Source: Caulobacteraceae bacterium
GTDB taxonomy: Bacteria; Pseudomonadota; Alphaproteobacteria; Caulobacterales; Caulobacteraceae
Direction: 5' to 3'
Length of the DNA stretch: 8,276 bases
NCBI GenBank assembly: GCA_947479185.1
Contig: CANJYY010000096.1
Location: 1 to 8,276, forward strand
Of the stretch, positions 1-6,352 are shown one piece after another. Made by a program: the position numbers and the translations under genes. The notes under the pieces were generated by a model. The model was not told where the DNA came from. It made no database searches and saw only the letters and a program-made list of their open reading frames with translations. Positions within the stretch are counted from its first letter, which is position 1. Every line of letters begins with the position of its first letter.

Positions 1-427
1 CAAATGGCTGGTCGAATGGGGCTCCAAGCTGCTGCCCTTCATTCCGCGCGACCTGAAGAACGCCGTGCGGGAAGTCGCCGGACAGCACTCGCAGCTGGAA
101 CATCTGCACACTGCCATCGCCCGCATTCGCGTGCCGCTGCACATCCTGCACGGTGACGCCGACGACTTCGCGCCGATCGAGACCGCGGAACGCTTTCACG
201 AGACCGTTCGCGGACACCGGTCGGCGACGGCGCGGTTCCGGCGCGTGGCCGGCGCCGATCATTTCCTCAACGATGGACCGCCGGACGAACTGATCGCCCT
301 GCTCGAGGAATGTCTGCCCAAACCGCGCCTCTGGCCCTGGCTGACGACCCTGTCGCTTCCGCAGGGATTGCAATTTCTGAAAACTATACCTTTGAATGTG
401 TCGAGATTTGCCACCCGCCCCGGGTGA
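1..427 (+). CDS. Alpha/beta-fold hydrolase, C-terminal part (5' end outside window)
   Basis: The frame is open from base 2, so the true start lies upstream; the GTG at 65 is internal. The visible part is about 141 residues. It carries the late alpha/beta-hydrolase strand and acid turn LHGDADDFAP, where the second Asp of GDAD (161-163) sits in the G-x-x-D-x-x-x-P position usual for the catalytic acid. It also has GADHFLND, whose His (260-262) fits the catalytic histidine. The nucleophile elbow would lie upstream. Substrate cannot be told from this fragment; esterase, lipase and lysophospholipase-like roles are all possible. After the last expected helix (DELIALLEECLP) a tail of about 35 residues continues through an unusually AT-rich patch to TGA at 425. 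The guanylyltransferase gene starts 22 bases downstream, so co-transcription is likely. Domain class is fairly sure; function is not. Confidence 0.8.
   Translation, partial: KWLVEWGSKLLPFIPRDLKNAVREVAGQHSQLEHLHTAIARIRVPLHILHGDADDFAPIETAERFHETVRGHRSATARFRRVAGADHFLNDGPPDELIALLEECLPKPRLWPWLTTLSLPQGLQFLKTIPLNVSRFATRPG
368..397 (+). promoter_or_regulatory. Possible weak sigma-70-like promoter before manC
   Basis: The hydrolase tail (about 368-410) is clearly AT-richer than its surroundings. It contains TTGCAA (368-373) and TTGAAT (392-397), separated by 18 bases. Each matches 4 of 6 bases of the -35 and -10 consensus. This would place a transcript start about 40-45 bases before the manC GTG. It rests only on composition and loose matches; an operon promoter farther upstream is equally possible. 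Confidence 0.22.
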
Positions 428-449
428 GTGCTCGAAGATCGGATGACCA

Positions 450-1526
450 GTGCTCTATCCAGTGATCATGAGCGGCGGGTCCGGCCAGCGGCTTTGGCCT
501 GCGTCGCGGCCGCATTTCCCCAAGCCCTTCATTCCGCTGGTCGGGTCGCGATCGACGTTTGACGAGGCGCTGGAGCGCAGCAAGGCGCTGTCGAACGCCG
601 CGCCGGTGACGGTCGTCGCCGGCCGCAGCCATGCGCCCGCCATCCGCCGCGCCCTGCAGCGGGCGGGCGGCGAAGGCCTGCTGGTGATGGAGCCCGAGGC
701 CCGCGACTCGGCGCCCGCCATGGCCGCGGCGGCGCATCTGATCGCCGCCCGGGATCCCGAGGGCGTGATCCTGTTCCTCGCCGCCGACCACCATATTCCC
801 GACCAGCATGCCTTCGCCCAGGCCGTCGGCCTGGCGGAACGGCACGCCCGCGACGGCTGGATCGTCACGCTCGGCGTCCAGCCGGACGCGCCCTCGACCG
901 CCTATGGCTACATCCGCCCCGGCGAGCCGCAGGGCGGCATCCACCATGTCGCGGCCTTCGTCGAGAAACCCGACCTGGCCCAGGCCGAGCAGTTCCTGAG
1001 GGACGGCTACCTGTGGAACAGCGGCATGTTCATCACCCGGGCGGACACTTTCATCGCCGAACTGGATCTCTACGCGCCGGAGATCAGCACCGCCGCCCGC
1101 CTGTCCGTCGAGGAGGGTGAACACGAGCCGCACCAGGTGTCGCTCAGCGCGGCGTTCCGGTCCGCGCCGAAAATCTCGATCGACTATGCGGTGATGGAGA
1201 AGACCGACCGCGCGCTGGTCGCCCCGGCGCACTTCGCCTGGTCGGACCTGGGCGCCTGGAACGCCGTGCTCGCCGCCTCCAAGCGTGACGAGAGCGGCAA
1301 CAGCGCCGCCGGCGAGGTGGTGCTGGAGAACGCCGAGGGCTGCCTGGTCCGCGCCGGCGAAGGGATGACCGTCGTCGTGGTCGGCGGCCGCAACCTGGCG
1401 GTCATCGCCGACCGGGAGGCGGTCATGGTCTGCGACCTCGACTCCTCGGAGGGTCTCAAGGCCGCGGTCGAGCGGGCCTCGAAGATGGGCGTGGCCGCGC
1501 CGAGGCCGCTGGCGATCAACGGATAG
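450..1526 (+). CDS. manC: Mannose-1-phosphate guanylyltransferase, short single-domain form
   Basis: This enzyme makes GDP-mannose and pyrophosphate from mannose-1-phosphate and GTP in the cytoplasm, giving the donor for mannosyltransferases. The 358-residue protein has the sugar-nucleotidyltransferase signature SGGSGQRLWPASR at 8-20 followed by PKPF (24-27). Other family blocks are PEARDSAPA (82-90), AADHHI (111-116, the metal/nucleotide-binding Asp region), AYGYIRPG (151-158), VEKP (171-174), WNSGMF (189-194), SIDYAVMEK (243-251) and WSDLGAWN (264-271). It stops near the end of the transferase and left-handed helix part and lacks the C-terminal cupin isomerase domain of bifunctional AlgA/ManC proteins, so fructose-6-phosphate isomerisation must come from elsewhere. 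An in-frame TGA at 444 makes GTG 450 the first possible start. The later ATG at 468 would remove part of the first beta strand. The Shine-Dalgarno match is weak (GGA at 441-443). The gene follows the hydrolase by 22 bases and precedes the glycosyltransferase fusion by 82. Confidence 0.93.
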   Translation: MLYPVIMSGGSGQRLWPASRPHFPKPFIPLVGSRSTFDEALERSKALSNAAPVTVVAGRSHAPAIRRALQRAGGEGLLVMEPEARDSAPAMAAAAHLIAARDPEGVILFLAADHHIPDQHAFAQAVGLAERHARDGWIVTLGVQPDAPSTAYGYIRPGEPQGGIHHVAAFVEKPDLAQAEQFLRDGYLWNSGMFITRADTFIAELDLYAPEISTAARLSVEEGEHEPHQVSLSAAFRSAPKISIDYAVMEKTDRALVAPAHFAWSDLGAWNAVLAASKRDESGNSAAGEVVLENAEGCLVRAGEGMTVVVVGGRNLAVIADREAVMVCDLDSSEGLKAAVERASKMGVAAPRPLAING

Positions 1527-1608
1527 CGCCCCTGTGACCGACGACGGCGCATCCAACCCGACCGGTTGTGCGTTGCGGTAAGAACGGACGGCGGACAGGC
1601 CGGCGTCC

Positions 1609-4065
1609 ATGGGATCCACCATGCACCGATCGTCCGTACCTGTGCTTGCCGCCAAGTCGTCCCTGACCGCCGCCATGGGCGCGCTGAAACGGGTCGTCCT
1701 GATCGGCAGTTTCCCGCCGCGGCGCTGCGGTATCGCCACCTTCACCTGCGACGTCCATGAGGCGCTGAAGACCGCCACACCGGATCTCGACTGTCAGGTC
1801 GTGGCCATGACAGACGAAGGCCAGACATACGACTACGGCCGGGACGTCATGTTCCAGGTCCGCCAGAACAGCGCCGCCGACTATCTTGAGGCCGCCCGGC
1901 GGATCAACGAGGCCAATCCGGACGCGGTCTGCGTGCAGCATGAGTTCGGCCTGTTCGGCGGTCCGGCCGGCGAGCACCTGATGATGATGCTCGACGCCGT
2001 GCGAGCCCCGGTCACGACCACCCTGCACACCGTGCTGACCCACCCCGACGCCGACCAGCGGCGGGTGTTCGAGCGCCTGATCAAACGGTCGGCGCGCATC
2101 GTCGTCATGGCCGAGCGCGGCCGGGCGATCCTGTCTGACGTGTGGAATGTGCCGGGCTCGAAGATCGTCGTCATCCCGCACGGCGCGCCGGACAGGCCGC
2201 TGCTCGACACTGCCGAGCCCAAGGCGCGACTGGGCCTGGACGGCCACGAGGTCATGTTGACCTTTGGCCTGCTGTCGCCGGGCAAGGGTCTGGAGACGGT
2301 GATCCAGGCGCTGCCCGAGATCGTCAGGACGCGGCCCACGGCCCTCTATGTGATCCTCGGCGCGACCCATCCCCACCTGATCGCCCGCGAAGGCGAGGCC
2401 TATCGCGAAGGCCTGTTCGACCTGGCCCGCGAGCTGGGCGTCGGCGACCACGTGCGGTTCCACAACCAGTATGTCGACACGCCGCTGCTGCTCGACTGGC
2501 TGTCGGCCGCCGACCTGTACGTCACCCCCTATCTCAACGAGGCGCAGATCACCTCCGGCACGCTGTCCTATGCCGTGGCGCTGGGCAAGGCGGTGATCTC
2601 GACACCCTACTGGCATGCCCAGGAGCTGCTGGCCGACGATCGGGGCGTGTTGACGCCGTTCAACGAGCCCGACGCCCTGGCGACGGCGGCCGTCGCGCTG
2701 CTGGGCGACCCCGACCGCATGACGGCGCTGCGTCAGCGCGCCTGGGAAGCGGGGCGCGAGACCCTCTGGAGTCGACTGGCCGAGCGCTATCTGGAGACCT
2801 TCGCCGAGGTCCGCGAGACCCGCCTGCCCGCCCGCGCGGCCAGCGCCGAACCGCGCAGCTTCGCGCCCGAGGCACTGCCCCGCCCCGCCCTCGGCGGCGT
2901 GCGGCGCATGACCGACGGCGTCGGCATTCTGCAGCACAGCGTGCACGACATTCCGGACCGCAACCACGGCTACTGCGTCGACGACAACGCCCGCGCCCTG
3001 CTGCTGATGCACCGGCTGCGCGGCGTCGGGGTCAATACGGCCGAAACCCAGGCCCTGGCCGAGACCTACGCCGCCTTCGTGCAGCACGCCTGGAATGACG
3101 GCGCCGGCAGGTTCCGCAACTTCATGGGCTATGATCGCACCTGGCTTGAGGATGTCGGGTCGGACGACAGCGTCGCCCGCGCCTGGTGGTCGGTGGCGGT
3201 CACCGCGTCAGAGGCCGGCTCGCCCGCCCTGCGACGCTGGGCCCGCGACCTGTCGGTGCGTATCACCCAGCATCTGGACAGTTTCACGGCCATCCGCACC
3301 TACGCCTTCCTCGTGCTGGGCCTGGCCAGCCTGGTTCGCGCCGAGCCCGGCCTGAGGCATGAGCGGGACCTGCTCGAACGACTGGCCGGCGGCCTCGCGG
3401 GCGTGCTCGGCGGCAACGAGACCGACGAGTGGTGCTGGTTCGAGGACGGCCTGACCTATGACAACGCCCGGCTGCCCGAGGCCCTGCTGCGGGCCGGACA
3501 GGTGCTCGACGACGCGGCCCTTACGGCGGCGGGCCTGCGGTCGCTCGAATGGCTGTGCGGCATGCAGACCGGCATGAATGGCGTGTTCCGCGCCGTCGGC
3601 ACGGATAACTTCGGCCAACCCTTCACCGTCGAGGCGCCGTTCGACCAGCAGCCGCTGGAGGCGACCGCCACCGTCGACGCCTGCGCGGCAGCCTTCGCGG
3701 CGAGCGGCGATCCCCGGTGGCTGACCGAGGCGCGACGAGCGTTCGACTGGTTCCTCGGCAGGAACGATCTGGGCATCGCGCTCGGCGATCCGGTCACCGG
3801 CGACTGCTACGACGGACTCACCCCGACCGGCCCCAACCTCAATCGCGGGGCGGAATCGGTGCTGTCGTTCCAGCTGGCGGCCTGCGCCATGTTGACCCTG
3901 GAACGGCTGGCCCGGCCCGGCCCGCGTCCCGCCGTCAAAGCCCAAACAGAAGGCCAGCCCGCTGAACGATGCCCAACCTCCTCCACAGCGACCTTCGACT
4001 CCCCCCCAACCCGGCGCGGGTCGTTATCCGCCCCTTCCACATCGCTCCAGATCCCGGACCGCTGA
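1609..4065 (+). CDS. GT4 glycosyltransferase fused to an (alpha/alpha)6-barrel glycosidase-like domain
   Basis: This is an 818-residue two-domain protein. Residues about 27-400 form a GT-B retaining glycosyltransferase of family GT4: glycine-rich loop PPRRCGIATFTCDV (36-49), VIPHG (188-192), GLLSPGKGLE (220-229, with the donor-phosphate-binding Lys) and TSGTLSYAVALGKAVISTP (315-333) in place of the classical E-x7-E block. After a linker (about 400-425), residues about 425-768 look like repeated helical hairpins with acidic/aromatic motifs: HGYCVDDNARAL (453-464), WLEDVGSDDSVARAWW (512-527), WCWFEDGLTYDNARLPEAL (608-626), FDQQPLEATATVD (678-690) and NRGAES (745-750). This resembles a six-hairpin glycosidase barrel; I assign no GH family. 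The last 48 residues are Ser/Thr/Pro-rich and overlap the next gene. No signal peptide or membrane segment is evident, so it is probably cytoplasmic. An in-frame TAA at 1579 bounds the start. ATG 1609 has GGACAGG nine bases upstream; ATG 1621 and ATG 1675 (just before KRVVLIGSF) are alternatives. GDP-mannose as donor is inferred from the adjacent manC. Confidence 0.87.
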   Translation: MGSTMHRSSVPVLAAKSSLTAAMGALKRVVLIGSFPPRRCGIATFTCDVHEALKTATPDLDCQVVAMTDEGQTYDYGRDVMFQVRQNSAADYLEAARRINEANPDAVCVQHEFGLFGGPAGEHLMMMLDAVRAPVTTTLHTVLTHPDADQRRVFERLIKRSARIVVMAERGRAILSDVWNVPGSKIVVIPHGAPDRPLLDTAEPKARLGLDGHEVMLTFGLLSPGKGLETVIQALPEIVRTRPTALYVILGATHPHLIAREGEAYREGLFDLARELGVGDHVRFHNQYVDTPLLLDWLSAADLYVTPYLNEAQITSGTLSYAVALGKAVISTPYWHAQELLADDRGVLTPFNEPDALATAAVALLGDPDRMTALRQRAWEAGRETLWSRLAERYLETFAEVRETRLPARAASAEPRSFAPEALPRPALGGVRRMTDGVGILQHSVHDIPDRNHGYCVDDNARALLLMHRLRGVGVNTAETQALAETYAAFVQHAWNDGAGRFRNFMGYDRTWLEDVGSDDSVARAWWSVAVTASEAGSPALRRWARDLSVRITQHLDSFTAIRTYAFLVLGLASLVRAEPGLRHERDLLERLAGGLAGVLGGNETDEWCWFEDGLTYDNARLPEALLRAGQVLDDAALTAAGLRSLEWLCGMQTGMNGVFRAVGTDNFGQPFTVEAPFDQQPLEATATVDACAAAFAASGDPRWLTEARRAFDWFLGRNDLGIALGDPVTGDCYDGLTPTGPNLNRGAESVLSFQLAACAMLTLERLARPGPRPAVKAQTEGQPAERCPTSSTATFDSPPTRRGSLSAPSTSLQIPDR

Positions 4066-5261
4066 AGCCGGGCACGGTCTCGCGGCCGCGCCGCATCGTC
4101 GACGCCGTGATGGCGATGGACATGCGCACCTGCGAAGCCGAGCTGGCGCTGGTCAACCGCGACTTCGGCGACCGGCACTGGCAGACGCGCACCGTCCATC
4201 TGGAGCGCTACGCCCAGATCAAGGCCCTGCTCGGCCTGAAATCGGGCCTGCGCGAGACCCGCAAGGCGCTGATCGGCGCCTACTTCTGCCATGAGTACAG
4301 CTACGCCAGCGCGGCCCTGACCAATCCGAGCATCACGCCCCACCCGGACCAGTCGGGCCTGGTCGGCGGGGCGGTGCGGATCGTGCTGTCGATGCGGGCG
4401 GTCGGCGAAGGCCACATCTCCTCGATCGCCTTTCGCGAGGGCATCGTCACGGCGGACGGCGACATCCACCTTCTGCCCGAGCCGCGCGTGGCCATGGCCG
4501 CCCACGCCTGTGATCCGCCGCCCGAGGGCATCCCCGAGGGGCCGGTCTGCGCCACGCGCTACGACGAGGCCTCGCTGTCCGGCACGGTGATCTTTCCCTT
4601 CACCCAGGCGCAGCGGAACGGGCTGGAGGACCTGCGGCTGGTGCGGTTCACCGGCGAGGACGGCGAGCCGGTCTGGTACGGCACCTACACCGCCTACAGC
4701 GGCACCGCGATCGCCTCGGAGATGATGGTCACGCGTGACTTCCGAACGTTCGAGCTGCTGCCGATGCGCGGCTCGGCGGCGCGCAACAAGGGCATGGCGC
4801 TGTTTCCGCGCAAGGTCGGCGGCCAGTACGCCATGATCGGCCGGCAGGACGGAGAGAACATCTGGTTCCTGCGCTCCGACGACCTGCTCGACTGGAGCGG
4901 CGGCGAGAGGATCGTCTCGCCGCGCTTTCCCTGGGAGCTGGTCCAGATGGGCAACTGCGGCTCGCCGATCGAGATCGACGAGGGCTGGCTGCTATTGACC
5001 CACGGTGTCGGGGCCATGCGCAAATATTCGATCGGCGCGGTGCTGCTGGACAAGGAGCATCCGACAAAGGTGCTCGGCCGGATGACCACGCCGCTGATCT
5101 CGCCGTCCGACGAGAACCGGGAGGGCTATGTGCCGAACGTGGTCTACAGCTGCGGGGCCCTGGCCATCGGCCGGCGGCTGGTCATCCCCTACGGCGTCGC
5201 CGACAGCTCGATCGCCTTCTGCTCGGTCAGCCTTGATGAGCTGGTGGCGGAGCTGGTCTAG
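3969..5261 (+). CDS. GH130-family beta-mannoside phosphorylase or hydrolase
   Basis: The 430-residue protein carries the five-bladed propeller blocks of GH130: ALTNPSITPHPDQSG (116-130), HISSIAFREG (149-158), NGLEDLRLVRF (217-227), NKGMALFPRKVGGQYAMIGRQD split at 273-282 and 283-294, GNCGSPIEIDEGWLLLTHG (328-346), YVPNVVYSCGAL (387-398) and PYGVADSS (407-414). Characterised GH130 enzymes either phosphorolyse beta-1,4- or beta-1,2-mannosides to mannose-1-phosphate or hydrolyse beta-1,2-mannosides. I cannot tell which applies here without aligning the phosphate-binding residues. No signal peptide is seen, so it is likely cytoplasmic. A phosphorylase would return mannose-1-phosphate, the substrate of the manC product encoded two genes upstream. 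A stop at 3963 in this frame makes ATG 3969 the first start. The N-terminal block RVVIRPF (17-23) fits the family, so the frame is intact even though it crosses a C7 run at 4001-4007. The start lies 97 bases inside the preceding gene. AGAAGG at 3948-3953 is a rather distant ribosome site. Confidence 0.9.
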   Translation: MPNLLHSDLRLPPNPARVVIRPFHIAPDPGPLKPGTVSRPRRIVDAVMAMDMRTCEAELALVNRDFGDRHWQTRTVHLERYAQIKALLGLKSGLRETRKALIGAYFCHEYSYASAALTNPSITPHPDQSGLVGGAVRIVLSMRAVGEGHISSIAFREGIVTADGDIHLLPEPRVAMAAHACDPPPEGIPEGPVCATRYDEASLSGTVIFPFTQAQRNGLEDLRLVRFTGEDGEPVWYGTYTAYSGTAIASEMMVTRDFRTFELLPMRGSAARNKGMALFPRKVGGQYAMIGRQDGENIWFLRSDDLLDWSGGERIVSPRFPWELVQMGNCGSPIEIDEGWLLLTHGVGAMRKYSIGAVLLDKEHPTKVLGRMTTPLISPSDENREGYVPNVVYSCGALAIGRRLVIPYGVADSSIAFCSVSLDELVAELV

Positions 5262-5263
5262 GT

Positions 5264-5289
5264 CTTCCTCTCCCTCTTGGGAGAGGAAG
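5264..5289. terminator. Perfect 11-bp inverted repeat between convergent genes
   Basis: CTTCCTCTCCC (5264-5274) and GGGAGAGGAAG (5279-5289) are exact reverse complements around a four-base TCTT loop. The element fills nearly all of the 35 bases between the GH130 stop (5261) and the korB stop (5297). Neither side has a convincing run of T, so it is not a canonical intrinsic terminator. Its placement between convergent operons still argues for bidirectional termination or protection of 3' ends. Short CCTCTCCC/GGGAGAGG palindromes are, as I recall, common at gene ends in GC-rich alphaproteobacteria. Confidence 0.7.
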
Positions 5290-5296
5290 AGCTTCC

Positions 5297-6352
5297 CTAC
5301 CGCAGCGCGGCGTTGATCTTGTCCAGCGCGCCGGACCCCGGGGTCAGTTCGCTGTTCGACAGGCCGTTCAGCGGGCGGTGCACGGTGTTCAGCGCGTCGT
5401 GCAGGTCCTCGGCCTCCGGATCGACATAGAGCAGGCCGGTGACGATCTCGCCGACGGCCTGGCGCTCCTGCAGATAGGTCATCGCCTTGACCCGGTCGGT
5501 CGCGTCGTAGTCGTGGGCCACCTTGCGCAGCATCAGGGTCGAGCCGTCGTGCTGCGCCACCTCGACCAGCGAGCCGGGCTCGTAGGAAGTGGTGATCGGC
5601 GCCCGGCCGAGCAGCACGTCGAGCTTGTTGACCGCCTCGTTGTGCTCGCGCACCCAGTCGAAGCTCTTGGTCGAGCCCTTGTGGTTGTTGAAGGCGATGC
5701 AGGGGCTCAGCACGTCGATGAAGGCCGCGCCCTTGTGGGTCAGGGCCGCCTTGATCAGCGGCACCAGCTGCTCCTTGTCGCCCGAGAAGCTGCGGCCGAC
5801 GAAGGTCGCGCCCAGCTGCAGGGCCAGGGCGACCAGGTCGATGCCGCTGTCGGAGTTGACCACGCCCTTCTTGGACTTGCTGCCCTTGTCGGCGGTGGCC
5901 GAGAACTGGCCCTTGGTCAGCCCGTACACGCCATTGTTCTCGACGATATAGGCCATGTTGACCCCGCGCCGCATGGCATGGGCGAACTGGCCCAGGCCGA
6001 TCGAGGCGCTGTCGCCGTCGCCGGAGACGCCGAGGTAGATCAGCTCGCGGTTGGCCAGGTTCGCGCCGGTCAGCACCGACGGCATGCGGCCGTGCACGGT
6101 GTTGAAGCCGTGGCTGGCGCTGAGGAAGTAGTCCGGCGTCTTGGACGAGCAGCCGATGCCCGACAGCTTGGCCAGGCGGTGCGGCTCCAGATCGATCTCG
6201 AAACAGGCCTGGACGATGGCGGCGCTGATCGAGTCGTGGCCGCAGCCGGCGCACAGGGTCGAGACCCGGCCCTCGTAGTCGCGGCGGGTGAAGCCCAGCT
6301 TGTTGGTCGTCAGGGACGGGTGATGGAACTGCGGCTTGACGATGTAGGTCAT
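5297..6352 (-). CDS. korB: 2-oxoacid (2-oxoglutarate) ferredoxin oxidoreductase, beta subunit
   Basis: This is the thiamine-diphosphate subunit of the enzyme that oxidatively decarboxylates a 2-oxoacid to its acyl-CoA while reducing ferredoxin. The 351-residue protein has CAGCGH (34-39), GIGCSS (65-70) and LSPC (215-218). Cysteines 34, 37, 68 and 218 match the number and spacing I recall for the [4Fe-4S] ligands of characterised beta subunits. The TPP/magnesium motif is GDGDSASIG (111-119), followed by ENNGVYGLTKGQ (138-149). SHGFNTVHGR (80-89) is typical of this family. Residues 250-351 form the C-terminal tail. ATG 6352 overlaps the korA stop as ATGA (6349-6352), with GGGGAG eight bases upstream inside korA. 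2-oxoglutarate is the likeliest substrate, judged from the gamma-alpha fused partner and overall resemblance to KorAB. Pyruvate or branched-chain oxoacids are not excluded. Confidence 0.93.
   Translation of the reverse strand: MTYIVKPQFHHPSLTTNKLGFTRRDYEGRVSTLCAGCGHDSISAAIVQACFEIDLEPHRLAKLSGIGCSSKTPDYFLSASHGFNTVHGRMPSVLTGANLANRELIYLGVSGDGDSASIGLGQFAHAMRRGVNMAYIVENNGVYGLTKGQFSATADKGSKSKKGVVNSDSGIDLVALALQLGATFVGRSFSGDKEQLVPLIKAALTHKGAAFIDVLSPCIAFNNHKGSTKSFDWVREHNEAVNKLDVLLGRAPITTSYEPGSLVEVAQHDGSTLMLRKVAHDYDATDRVKAMTYLQERQAVGEIVTGLLYVDPEAEDLHDALNTVHRPLNGLSNSELTPGSGALDKINAALR

Noticed and set aside
1554..1568. CAACC/GGTTG inverted repeat in the manC-GT4 gap
   Set aside because: The stem is only five base pairs with no T-tract, too weak to call a terminator or operator.
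1534..1581. 15-codon GTG-started frame in the gap between manC and the GT4 fusion
   Set aside because: It is very short with no ribosome site or recognisable leader-peptide pattern. Its only use is that its TAA (1579) bounds the GT4 start.
384..3087. Long minus-strand open frames (464 residues at 384-1778 and 523 residues at 1516-3087)
   Set aside because: They run antisense to well-recognised manC and GT4 coding sequence. Their products are low-complexity, rich in Arg, Gly, His and Ala with no recognisable domain, as expected from GC-rich shadow frames.
2142..3098. 318-residue plus-strand frame inside the GT4 fusion
   Set aside because: It is extremely rich in Arg, Ala, Gly and Pro and lies wholly within the strongly motif-supported GT4 frame.
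4001..4007. C7 run considered as a frameshift site breaking the GT4 or GH130 gene
   Set aside because: The GH130 frame reads family-typical residues on both sides of the run, so no frameshift is needed there; only the GT4 tail remains uncertain.
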